From: Coprosoma sp963632935
GTDB taxonomy: Bacteria > Bacillota_I > Bacilli_A > RF39 > UBA660
Direction: 5' to 3'
DNA: 30,396 nt
Assembly: GCA_963632935.1 (NCBI GenBank)
Contig: CAVGWA010000016.1
Coordinates: 1-30,396, forward strand
Under the pieces are notes generated by a model. It ran no database searches, was not told where the DNA came from, and saw nothing but the letters and a program-made list of their open reading frames with translations. Both the position numbers and the translations under genes were made by a program. Of the stretch, positions 15,901-21,145 are shown one piece after another (within the stretch, counting starts at the first letter, position 1; every line of letters starts with the position of its first letter).

Positions 15901-16419
15901 TTTAGTAATTACCTCACCACTAAGCGATGGACTTTTCCTAATTCTAATTCCATATCCTCCATCAACTTTAATTACATTACCATCTACTCCAAGTAATGAA
16001 ATCGGAGTAACAACGCCGTTATTAATATCAGTCCATCCAATAAAACCACTAATCATAATTTTTACTCTGCCATCACTATATCCAAGCAAAGCAGCATCGG
16101 AACCATAATAAGATGAAATTGAAGTGTAAGCAGGTGAATCATTTTTATTTTGATATAAGTTAAAAACACCAGGCTTAAATTTAAATAATGCATATTTACT
16201 ATCAATAGGGACTCCATCTTTGTATATAGTAGCAACATTATCACTACTTGAATTTTGACTACTCATAACGCTTAAAGCAGAATCATAGCTACTATAAGTT
16301 CCAACGGTTTTATTACCAGTTTTATTGGCAACCATTTGAACGGTATAACTACTAGATGCCCCTACTTTACAAAAAGGTACAATAAACATAACTAAAATTA
16401 ATAATATTTTCTTTTTCAT
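12910..16419 (-). CDS. Secreted glucosaminidase-type wall hydrolase with Ig-like repeats
   Basis: An exported 1169-residue protein. The signal peptide covers residues 1 to about 21 (hydrophobic ILLILVMFIVPFC, likely cut at VGA-SS). An SH3-like wall-binding domain lies near 140-210 (GYGIRIRKSPSLSGEVITKV). The catalytic region near 330-430 resembles the GH73 mannosyl-glycoprotein endo-beta-N-acetylglucosaminidase fold: FGTAMNESANGTSKIA with the likely catalytic Glu near 361, then KNNLFGYGASDSSPYENAY. Four DUF5011/Ig-like repeats of about 75-80 residues fill 551-860, each with YDKEDGDLTSKITYEGEVDT-like cores. The last 300 residues contain two related segments of unknown role. It probably remodels or attaches to peptidoglycan. 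The stop is TAG. It has its own promoter and terminator, so it is likely monocistronic. Confidence 0.88.
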   Translation of the reverse strand: MKKKILLILVMFIVPFCKVGASSSYTVQMVANKTGNKTVGTYSSYDSALSVMSSQNSSSDNVATIYKDGVPIDSKYALFKFKPGVFNLYQNKNDSPAYTSISSYYGSDAALLGYSDGRVKIMISGFIGWTDINNGVVTPISLLGVDGNVIKVDGGYGIRIRKSPSLSGEVITKVTSTTNFNYYETKDNDGYTWFKINYNGSDAWIAKTDNVTVLNSDASILTYYNKYSQTGNLIHHYEYYVGNGYTDYFINLGTAPSFLEPDVKYYSFDGNYFYSNITSMLDDYRNGDYKNSINYNNPYYNYYLYLSSKSTTRYTAEDFDNIIKNKGYNENTSKLFGTGIYFKEAEEKYGQNALMMFGTAMNESANGTSKIAMDKNNLFGYGASDSSPYENAYSYDSVKDSIMDYAKRTNGSYSSAKSGSYYYGSHYGNKSSGRNVKYATDPYWGEKQARNSFTNDINYGGKDYNSNTIGAVYKNLSDVWIFDKPERTSVAHIYTLKNPYSNFKVYNMSLNVVDKVTGLNGVEFYKVYTDLSSDEGPLYGYIPVEEVYVSNNQPAINASDKEIKINSNFDYLNNVTAYDKEDGDLTSKITYEGEVDTTKEGEYEVTYTTIDNNNFHVSKTVKIKVVSNNDVIINASDKEVKQYTSFDYMSSVSAKDDEEDLTDKITYEGEVDTTKVGEYEVVYNVVKNNKKTSKKITVKVIKDNEPVIEANDKEIYLNSNFDPLEGVKAHDEEDGDLTSKITYEGNVDTSKIGEYEVTYKVSDKNKQQTTKKIAVNVILNQLPIIEASDKIINQNDNFNPLEGIKASDKEDGDLTSKITYEGEVDTSKIGEYKIVYSVTDSYNQTVSKTIKVSVVEKQAKKVEGISYLEYIKNVSGRLEIMGYNTIQGIDNNLNVNIEYKVLFENIETGNVIEQKAARITDKSLMTRPIYSLDGNDYTYSWYMIDIDFSNIPQGNYKMYIVSSSDDYYSKSIINNKLNKTQEGSWSGDKEVVIRNNYSYDNSPIELIVRNKKLASKTASVYYNQFDKYVKFEFNNDGKLHLRGLSYSYGSNLDSSLDVTRKIIFENMDTFDTYTKNLGSITDGDYLAILPESDNLNKTRAWYDNNIDISDIPKGNYVIYITTSSNITDIYEFTEKLNRSLDNVKANINGKKYSFKINYKRGNRIELTVK

Positions 16420-16441
16420 ATCGCACCCCTTTTCTATAATA

Positions 16442-16463
16442 ATTATAACATGTAATTAATTAC
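16442..16463 (-). promoter_or_regulatory. Extended -10 promoter and palindrome before the wall-hydrolase gene
   Basis: On the minus strand the extended -10 TGTTATAAT occupies 16442-16450; no good -35 is seen. Directly upstream is the perfect 12-base palindrome GTAATTAATTAC (16452-16463), a possible operator. The ribosome site AAAGGGG lies just before the ATG at 16419. Confidence 0.5.
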
Positions 16464-16536
16464 CTGATTTAAAAGAAAGTACTTCTTTACACAAGTTTAC
16501 TTAAGTTTTACTGGATATTATAGCTTGCTATTATAT

Positions 16537-16565
16537 AAAAAAACTAGTTTAACCTAGTTTTTTTT
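16537..16565 (-). terminator. Terminator of the 262-residue membrane protein gene
   Basis: An 11-bp stem (AAAAAAACTAG with CTAGTTTTTTT) and a 6-base loop. The TAG stop codon of the gene lies inside the stem, and the minus-strand side ends in a T-run. Confidence 0.75.
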
Positions 16566-17332
16566 AGTTGATGAGCGTTTTGAATTTCTACTTTATTTTC
16601 TTGATCTGGTTCATAAATTGAGCCTAATATACCATTGATTTTTGAAACATCGTCTTTTATATTTGCTTTTTGTAAATCTAAAACTGAGATTAATATTTTT
16701 TCTTTAGCTGAGAAAAAATCCATATTATAATTATATATTTGAATAGATTTTTTCATTTCATTTTGATAATCTTTTTCTAATGCATCTTGAAATTTCTTTA
16801 ATTTTATATTATTTAAATTTCCATTAAAATTATCTTTATATGGCTTTTCAGTTATATAATCTCGAAATTCTTTTACTGACGAACAAAACATTAAAAGTGT
16901 GACTAGATAAAAAAGTGTATTACCTGATACAGCAAGTGTGAAAAATAATATTGTAGCAGTTAAAAAAGTAATTGCTTTTTTTAAACTTAGTTGTTCTTTT
17001 GCAGATAACAAATGATAATATTTTGAATCATTTAAAGAAGATACTTCTAACTCGTTGTTATCAATCAATAATTTAGTGATTTCATGTTTATCGTTAACAC
17101 TACCTTCTATTTTGTGTTTCTTATTGCTAGAAATTTCAACTAACTTTTCAATATTACTTTTTAGCATGCAACCTCTTTTGCTTAATATAATATCAGCGTC
17201 CATATTATTTTGACAATCTTTTAAAAGTTTTTCCAATTGATTTAATCTTTCCATATCTCCTAAATACATATTATAATATTCTTGAACTTTTTGACGTTGT
17301 TCGTCTGATAATGTCTTTAAATTTTCTTTCAT
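16544..17332 (-). CDS. Hypothetical membrane protein with flanking coiled coils
   Basis: I do not recognise this 262-residue protein. Residues 1-115 are charged, helical and without a signal peptide (LSDEQRQKVQEYYNMYLGDM, LNQLEKLLKDC). A hydrophobic hairpin spans about 118-155 (FLTATILFFTLAVSG, LFYLVTLLMFC), giving two membrane passes, and a second charged helical arm follows to the end. This topology puts both long arms in the cytosol, as in some membrane-bound scaffold proteins. It has a TTGACA promoter with an embedded palindrome and ends in its own terminator, so it is probably monocistronic. It is divergent from yidD. The start follows GAAAGGAAAG. Confidence 0.7.
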   Translation of the reverse strand: MKENLKTLSDEQRQKVQEYYNMYLGDMERLNQLEKLLKDCQNNMDADIILSKRGCMLKSNIEKLVEISSNKKHKIEGSVNDKHEITKLLIDNNELEVSSLNDSKYYHLLSAKEQLSLKKAITFLTATILFFTLAVSGNTLFYLVTLLMFCSSVKEFRDYITEKPYKDNFNGNLNNIKLKKFQDALEKDYQNEMKKSIQIYNYNMDFFSAKEKILISVLDLQKANIKDDVSKINGILGSIYEPDQENKVEIQNAHQLKKTRLN

Positions 17333-17352
17333 TTTTTCTTTCCTTTCAATGC

Positions 17353-17390
17353 GGTAATTACCATTATATACATTAAATTATTTTTGTCAA
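17353..17390 (-). promoter_or_regulatory. Sigma-A promoter with operator-like palindrome
   Basis: On the minus strand TTGACA (17385-17390), 16 bases, TATAAT (17363-17368). The perfect 10-base palindrome GGTAATTACC (17353-17362) starts directly after the -10, at the predicted transcription start, a typical repressor position. It drives the 262-residue protein gene. Confidence 0.75.
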
Positions 17391-17392
17391 TA

Positions 17393-17402
17393 GTAAATTT
17401 AC
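17393..17402. promoter_or_regulatory. Second GTAA-TTAC palindrome between divergent genes
   Basis: The perfect palindrome GTAAATTTAC lies between the divergent promoters of yidD and the 262-residue protein gene, just beyond the TTGACA box of the latter. It could be a shared operator or chance in AT-rich DNA. Confidence 0.3.
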
Positions 17403-17404
17403 CT

Positions 17405-17433
17405 TTTACATTTTAAGACATTTTTAGTATAAT
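17405..17433 (+). promoter_or_regulatory. Predicted sigma-A promoter of yidD
   Basis: TTTACA (17405-17410), 17 bases, TATAAT (17428-17433). Only 14 bases separate the -10 from the yidD ATG, so the leader would be about 8 bases and barely includes the AAGAAGG ribosome site. Confidence 0.65.
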
Positions 17434-17447
17434 GGATAAGAAGGTAT

Positions 17448-17678
17448 ATGAAGAAGATTTTAATTAAGTTGATAAAAATATATCAAAAAATTCCAGGGCC
17501 TTGGCATAACAAATGTAGATACATTCCAACATGTTCAAATTATGCGATTGAAGCAATTGAAACTTATGGGTGTATTAAAGGAAGTTTTATGGCTTTAAAA
17601 AGAATTTTAAGATGTAATCCATGGTCAAAATATGGATATGACCCGGTAAGGAGCGAGAAAAATGAAAAAAATAATTAG
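17448..17678 (+). CDS. yidD: Membrane protein insertion efficiency factor
   Basis: A 76-residue YidD homologue, the normal family length. The N-terminal amphipathic helix (LIKLIKIYQKIPGP) is followed by the conserved CRYIPTCSNYAIEAIETYG, then the third Cys in RILRCNPWSKYGYDPV. The family works at the inner face of the membrane and helps YidC/OxaA insert membrane proteins. It is usually near rnpA, yidC or rpmH; here none of these is in view. Its 3' end overlaps the start of the lipoprotein gene by 17 bases, implying translational coupling. The stop is TAG. Confidence 0.95.
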   Translation: MKKILIKLIKIYQKIPGPWHNKCRYIPTCSNYAIEAIETYGCIKGSFMALKRILRCNPWSKYGYDPVRSEKNEKNN

Positions 17679-18522
17679 TTTGATTTTACTTTTAATTTTG
17701 TCTTTAAATTTATCAGGATGTTTAAAAAGAGATAATATGGAAGATATAACAATATATACGACAAATTATCCTAGTGAATATATTACTAAAAGATTATATG
17801 GTAATTTTAGTAGGGTTAAAAGTATTTATCCCGATGGGATTGATATTAATAATTATAAATTAACGAATAAACAATTAAGCGATTATAGTAATTCTGATTT
17901 ATTTATATTTAATGGTTTAAATAATGAAAAAAATTATGTAACAACAATGAGAAAAAATAATAAAAATTTGAAAATTATTGATACTACTTTATCAATGGAA
18001 TATGATGATAGCGTTGAACAATTATGGCTTGATCCATCTAATTTTCTAATGATGGCACAAAATATAAAAACTGGTCTTAATGAATATATAGATAGTTATT
18101 ATTTAACAAATAAGATAAATGAAAATTATGAGAAATTAAAAATTGAAGCTTCTAATTTAGATGCTAAAATAAAAGAAATTGTTACAAGTTCTAGTAATAA
18201 AAATATTGTAGTAAGCGATAATATGTTTAAATATTTAGAAAAATATGGATTAAAAGTGTATTCCTTGGATGAAAAAAATACAGATGTAAATGTAACTTAT
18301 AATGAAGTTAAAAAAATGATTGAAAAAGGAGAAATAAAATACATATTTACAAAATCAAATGAAAATTCATTGGTTAAAAAATTACAAAATCAAACAAATG
18401 TTACTGTTCAAAGTTGGCACACTTTATCTAATTTAACTGAGATTGAAAGATCAGAAAAAAAAGATTATTTCACTATAATGAACAATAATCTTGAACTTTT
18501 AAAAAATGAATTATATAAATAA
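17662..18522 (+). CDS. ZnuA/TroA-like substrate-binding lipoprotein lacking usual metal ligands
   Basis: A 286-residue lipoprotein with a type II signal (ISLILLLILSLNLSG, then Cys in LSGC near residue 19). The layout matches cluster A-I metal-binding proteins: an early YTTNYPSEYITKRL strand, FNGLNNEKN, then LWLDPSNF, a long backbone helix, and a second lobe with EKYGL. Metal ligands expected in the family are His in the first lobe, His in DPHxWLDP, and His before the second-lobe YGL segment. None is seen: WLDP is preceded by EQL and the second-lobe site reads VVSDNMF. The binding target is therefore uncertain. No permease or ATPase gene is adjacent. It overlaps yidD by 17 bases and ends in a terminator shared with gmk. 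Confidence 0.75.
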   Translation: MKKIISLILLLILSLNLSGCLKRDNMEDITIYTTNYPSEYITKRLYGNFSRVKSIYPDGIDINNYKLTNKQLSDYSNSDLFIFNGLNNEKNYVTTMRKNNKNLKIIDTTLSMEYDDSVEQLWLDPSNFLMMAQNIKTGLNEYIDSYYLTNKINENYEKLKIEASNLDAKIKEIVTSSSNKNIVVSDNMFKYLEKYGLKVYSLDEKNTDVNVTYNEVKKMIEKGEIKYIFTKSNENSLVKKLQNQTNVTVQSWHTLSNLTEIERSEKKDYFTIMNNNLELLKNELYK

Positions 18523-18547
18523 CCCTTTATAGTTTTAAAGGGTTATT
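18518..18547. terminator. Bidirectional terminator between the lipoprotein gene and gmk
   Basis: A long stem (AATAACCCTTTA with TAAAGGGTTATT) and a short loop is flanked by A- and T-runs. It contains the stop codon regions of both convergent genes, whose stops are only 4 bases apart. Confidence 0.85.
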
Positions 18548-19198
18548 TTTTAAATCTTTTTCTGATAAGTTTTCATGTATTTTTTCTTCTACATTATCTA
18601 AAAATACTTCTTCTATTCTATCTACTCTACATTTTTCAGCTTTAATAATGGCTTCTAATTTAGAGGCAGCTTCTATTTTATTATCATTTATAATAACATA
18701 ATTGTATTTTGTTAATTCATTGATTTCATTATAAGCTGTTTTAAATCTTTCCATTACTTTTTCTTCGGTTTCGGTATTTCTTTCTTTTAATCTTCTTTTA
18801 AGTTCGCTCATACTAGGTGGAAGTAAGAATACAAACAAAGCTTCTTTTAATTTCTTTTTAATTTGTAAGGCACCTTGAATTTCAATTACTAAAATAACAT
18901 CTTTTCCTTCATCTAAATGTTTTTGAACTTCGTTTTTTGGCGTTCCATAATAATTACCCGCAAATGTAGCATATTCAAGCATTTCACCATTTTTAATGTT
19001 GTCTTTAAACTTATCTTCTGTAACAAAATAATACGATTTACCATCAATTTCATTTTTTCTAGGTTTTCTGCTTGTCATAGAAATAGATTCCCATATATTT
19101 TCATTATTTTGTTTTACTAAATCACATATTGTGTTTTTACCACTACCAGATGGTCCAGATAAGACAATAAGCAAGCCTTGTTTTTTGGTTTTAATCAT
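18527..19198 (-). CDS. gmk: Guanylate kinase
   Basis: A guanylate kinase that phosphorylates GMP/dGMP with ATP in the cytosol. The P-loop GPSGSGKNT is near the N-terminus, followed by SMTSRKPRKNEIDGKSYYFV (GMP-binding SxTTRxPRxGE-like) and EYATFAGNYYGTPK, then VILVIEIQGA and the lid RLKERNTETEE. Two ATGs nine bases apart are possible (19207 or 19198); the second is given here, giving 223 residues. Compared with about 205 residues in Bacillus, the C-terminus is slightly long. The start overlaps or abuts the 3' end of the small gene upstream, so both probably form one operon. It ends in a stem shared with the convergent lipoprotein gene. Confidence 0.93.
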   Translation of the reverse strand: MIKTKKQGLLIVLSGPSGSGKNTICDLVKQNNENIWESISMTSRKPRKNEIDGKSYYFVTEDKFKDNIKNGEMLEYATFAGNYYGTPKNEVQKHLDEGKDVILVIEIQGALQIKKKLKEALFVFLLPPSMSELKRRLKERNTETEEKVMERFKTAYNEINELTKYNYVIINDNKIEAASKLEAIIKAEKCRVDRIEEVFLDNVEEKIHENLSEKDLKNNPLKL

Positions 19199-19475
19199 TA
19201 ATTTCACCCAAAAAAGTTTTTAATTTTTTAGGATTTTCAATAAATTCTTTAGCTGATGGAATTAATATTTTTAAAGTTTCTTTAGCTTCTAGACCATTAA
19301 CTGTATCCATATATTCATCATCATTAACAAAATAGCTTTTAACGACTTGATATTCATCGATGAAATCATCTTCATTTTCATTAACTTTTATTAAATAGCT
19401 ATATTTATTATCACCTATTTTTTTAGATGCAATCACTAACCATTTACTATTATCTTCAAATTCTATTATATCCAT
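19191..19475 (-). CDS. Small hypothetical protein upstream of gmk
   Basis: A 94-residue acidic cytosolic protein beginning MDIIEFEDNSKWLVIASKKI; the start follows AAGGAGGATAT, and a longer reading to 19529 is a non-coding leader with membrane-like chance residues. A beta-rich first half (KYSYLIKVNENEDDF) and a helical second half ending FLGEIND loosely recall small DUF1292-like proteins, but I cannot assign it. It overlaps the gmk start region by a few bases, so the two are probably co-translated. In other Bacilli the small gene next to gmk is rpoZ or a DUF370 gene; this one does not look like either. Confidence 0.7.
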   Translation of the reverse strand: MDIIEFEDNSKWLVIASKKIGDNKYSYLIKVNENEDDFIDEYQVVKSYFVNDDEYMDTVNGLEAKETLKILIPSAKEFIENPKKLKTFLGEIND

Positions 19476-19493
19476 ATATCCTCCTTTTAAATA

Positions 19494-19502
19494 ATTATAA
19501 CA
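19494..19502 (-). promoter_or_regulatory. Extended -10 promoter of the gmk operon
   Basis: On the minus strand TGTTATAAT lies about 19 bases before the start of the small upstream gene. No good -35 is visible; the TG extension may compensate. Confidence 0.5.
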
Positions 19503-19528
19503 AAAATGTAGTAAAAAATAAATAAACA

Positions 19529-19537
19529 TGTTATAAT
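19529..19537 (+). promoter_or_regulatory. Extended -10 promoter of tRNA-Arg
   Basis: TGTTATAAT ends 9 bases before the first base of the tRNA. The -35 region (TAGTAA) is poor. Confidence 0.55.
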
Positions 19538-19546
19538 TATTTTAAT

Positions 19547-19623
19547 GTCTTTGTAGCTCAGCAGGATAGAGCAACCGCCTCCTAAGCGGTAGGTCGGCAG
19601 TTCGAATCTGCCCAAGGACGCCA
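19547..19623 (+). tRNA. tRNA-Arg (anticodon CCU)
   Basis: A complete cloverleaf. Acceptor arms GTCTTTG and CAAGGAC pair over 7 bp with one G-T; the D-arm runs GCTC...GAGC; the anticodon stem is ACCGC/GCGGT with loop CTCCTAA, so the anticodon is CCT (reads AGG). The T-arm is GGCAG-TTCGAAT-CTGCC. Discriminator G is followed by a genomically encoded CCA. It stands alone on the plus strand between two minus-strand operons. Confidence 0.95.
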
Positions 19624-19630
19624 TAAAAAA

Positions 19631-19656
19631 TTAAAAGGTCTTTATGACCTTTTTAA
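19631..19656. terminator. Terminator shared by tRNA-Arg and the AI-2E transporter gene
   Basis: AAAAGGTC-TTTAT-GACCTTTT with flanking A and T runs lies directly after the tRNA. The TAA stop of the convergent transporter gene lies in the loop. Confidence 0.8.
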
Positions 19657-20703
19657 TTTGTGTTTTTTTGTGATTTCTGTAATATCATTTTTAAAATATT
19701 TAAATGTTGCAATTAAAATAATAGCAAGAGGTAATGATATTATTATTCCTAAAACTCCCCATAAAATGCCACCTGCAAATACGGCAATTACAACTACTAA
19801 TGGATGAATTTGATTTGTTTTTCCATAAACAAGTGGATTTATAACATTACCATCAATTCCTGAGAAAATAATAAATACTAAACATGTTTTAATGAACAGT
19901 GTTGGTGATATTACAAAAGCTGTAATAGCTGCAATTATATTTGTAAAAATACCACCAAAATATGGAATTAAATTACCTAATGCAGCAAGTGTTCCAAGCA
20001 TTAATGCATTTGGATGACCTATAATTGAATAAGTTACAGTATATTCAATAAATGAAATTAATACAATTTTCATAAAACCAGATAAATATTTACCCATCTC
20101 ATTGTCTAATGCTAAAACATAATTATATATTTTTTCGGATTTATTTTTTAAATATACTTTAATAAAATTTCTTATTTTATCCATATCAATTAAGAAATAA
20201 ATAAAGGCTGTAAAAATAATAAATATTTTTGACATATAATCAATTGATATACTTATAACACTAATTGCACCGTTTGAAATATAACTTCCGGCTTTAGTTA
20301 ATATATTATTAAAACTTGATGATAATGCATTTTGAATATCTTTAAAATTAATATTATAATTAGTTGATAATTCTTTTAAAAATGAAATAATACCATTAAA
20401 TAAGCTTGCCATTTGACTTATAATAGTTGGTGTTATCAATATTACAATACCACCAAATAATATACATATTACTAATAATACTAAAGTAACAGCGATTGAT
20501 TTAGGAATGTTTTTATCCATAAGTTTTTTTACTAATGGGTATATAGCATAAGCTAAAACGAATGCTATTAAAAATGGAATAGTTATTTTAAATATCAAAC
20601 TAATAACTCCTAACCAAAAGGCTTTAGCTTGGTATACTAAATATATTGCTAAAACAAATAAAACAATATTAACAAGATGAAAGTCTATTTTATTTTTACT
20701 CAT
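19642..20703 (-). CDS. AI-2E family transporter (PerM/YtvI-like membrane protein)
   Basis: A 353-residue polytopic membrane protein of the AI-2E/UPF0118 family. It has an N-terminal pair of hydrophobic segments (NIVLFVLAIYLVYQAKAFWLGVI... region), a third (AVTLVLLVICILFGGIVILI), a hydrophilic central helix block, and a C-terminal group of several membrane helices with the characteristic LGNLIPYFGGI and later DGNVINPLVYGKTNQIHPL and FAGGILWGVLGIIISLPLA. Members have been linked to quorum-signal export, Na+/H+ exchange or cell-wall precursor traffic; substrate is not predictable. It starts 4 bases after the dtd stop and is the last gene of the comN-rel-dtd operon. Confidence 0.9.
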   Translation of the reverse strand: MSKNKIDFHLVNIVLFVLAIYLVYQAKAFWLGVISLIFKITIPFLIAFVLAYAIYPLVKKLMDKNIPKSIAVTLVLLVICILFGGIVILITPTIISQMASLFNGIISFLKELSTNYNINFKDIQNALSSSFNNILTKAGSYISNGAISVISISIDYMSKIFIIFTAFIYFLIDMDKIRNFIKVYLKNKSEKIYNYVLALDNEMGKYLSGFMKIVLISFIEYTVTYSIIGHPNALMLGTLAALGNLIPYFGGIFTNIIAAITAFVISPTLFIKTCLVFIIFSGIDGNVINPLVYGKTNQIHPLVVVIAVFAGGILWGVLGIIISLPLAIILIATFKYFKNDITEITKKHKLKRS

Positions 20704-20707
20704 ATAC

Positions 20708-21145
20708 TTACCTACTTTCTAGAGCAATTGTGATAGGCCCATCATTTTCTATTTTGACAAGCATATCTGCTCCAAATTTTCCTTCTTGAACATTTATTTT
20801 TTCTTTTAATTTTTCATTAAATATTTTATATAATTTTTTAGCATTTATGCTATCTAATGCATTAATGTAACTTGGTCTATTTCCCTTTTTAGTATCTGCA
20901 TACAAAGTAAACTGGGAAATGCTTAAAATCTCACCTTTTATATCTAAAACAGATTTATTCATGACACCATTTTCATCATCAAATATACGTAAGGATAGTA
21001 CTTTTTTAATTAAATAATCAATTTCTTTTTCACTATCATTTAAAGTAAAAGCAACAAATAAAACAAGGCCTTTATTTATTTTACCTATTATTTTTCCTGA
21101 TACGCTGACGGAAGATGCTTTACTTCTTTGAACTAATATTCTCAT
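20708..21145 (-). CDS. dtd: D-aminoacyl-tRNA deacylase
   Basis: A 145-residue enzyme that hydrolyses D-amino acids (and glycine mischarged on tRNA-Ala) from tRNA. The family's two catalytic motifs are both present: SQFTLYADTKKGNRPSY, and the Gly-cisPro motif in ENDGPITIALES near the C-terminus. The start MRILVQRSKASSVSV is typical. It overlaps the end of rel by 4 bases, implying translational coupling, an order (rel then dtd) also found in Bacillus. Confidence 0.96.
   Translation of the reverse strand: MRILVQRSKASSVSVSGKIIGKINKGLVLFVAFTLNDSEKEIDYLIKKVLSLRIFDDENGVMNKSVLDIKGEILSISQFTLYADTKKGNRPSYINALDSINAKKLYKIFNEKLKEKINVQEGKFGADMLVKIENDGPITIALESR

Noticed and set aside
19476..19529. Longer start of the small gene upstream of gmk
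   Set aside because: The extension would be translated through the promoter; AAGGAGGAT correctly precedes the later ATG at 19475.
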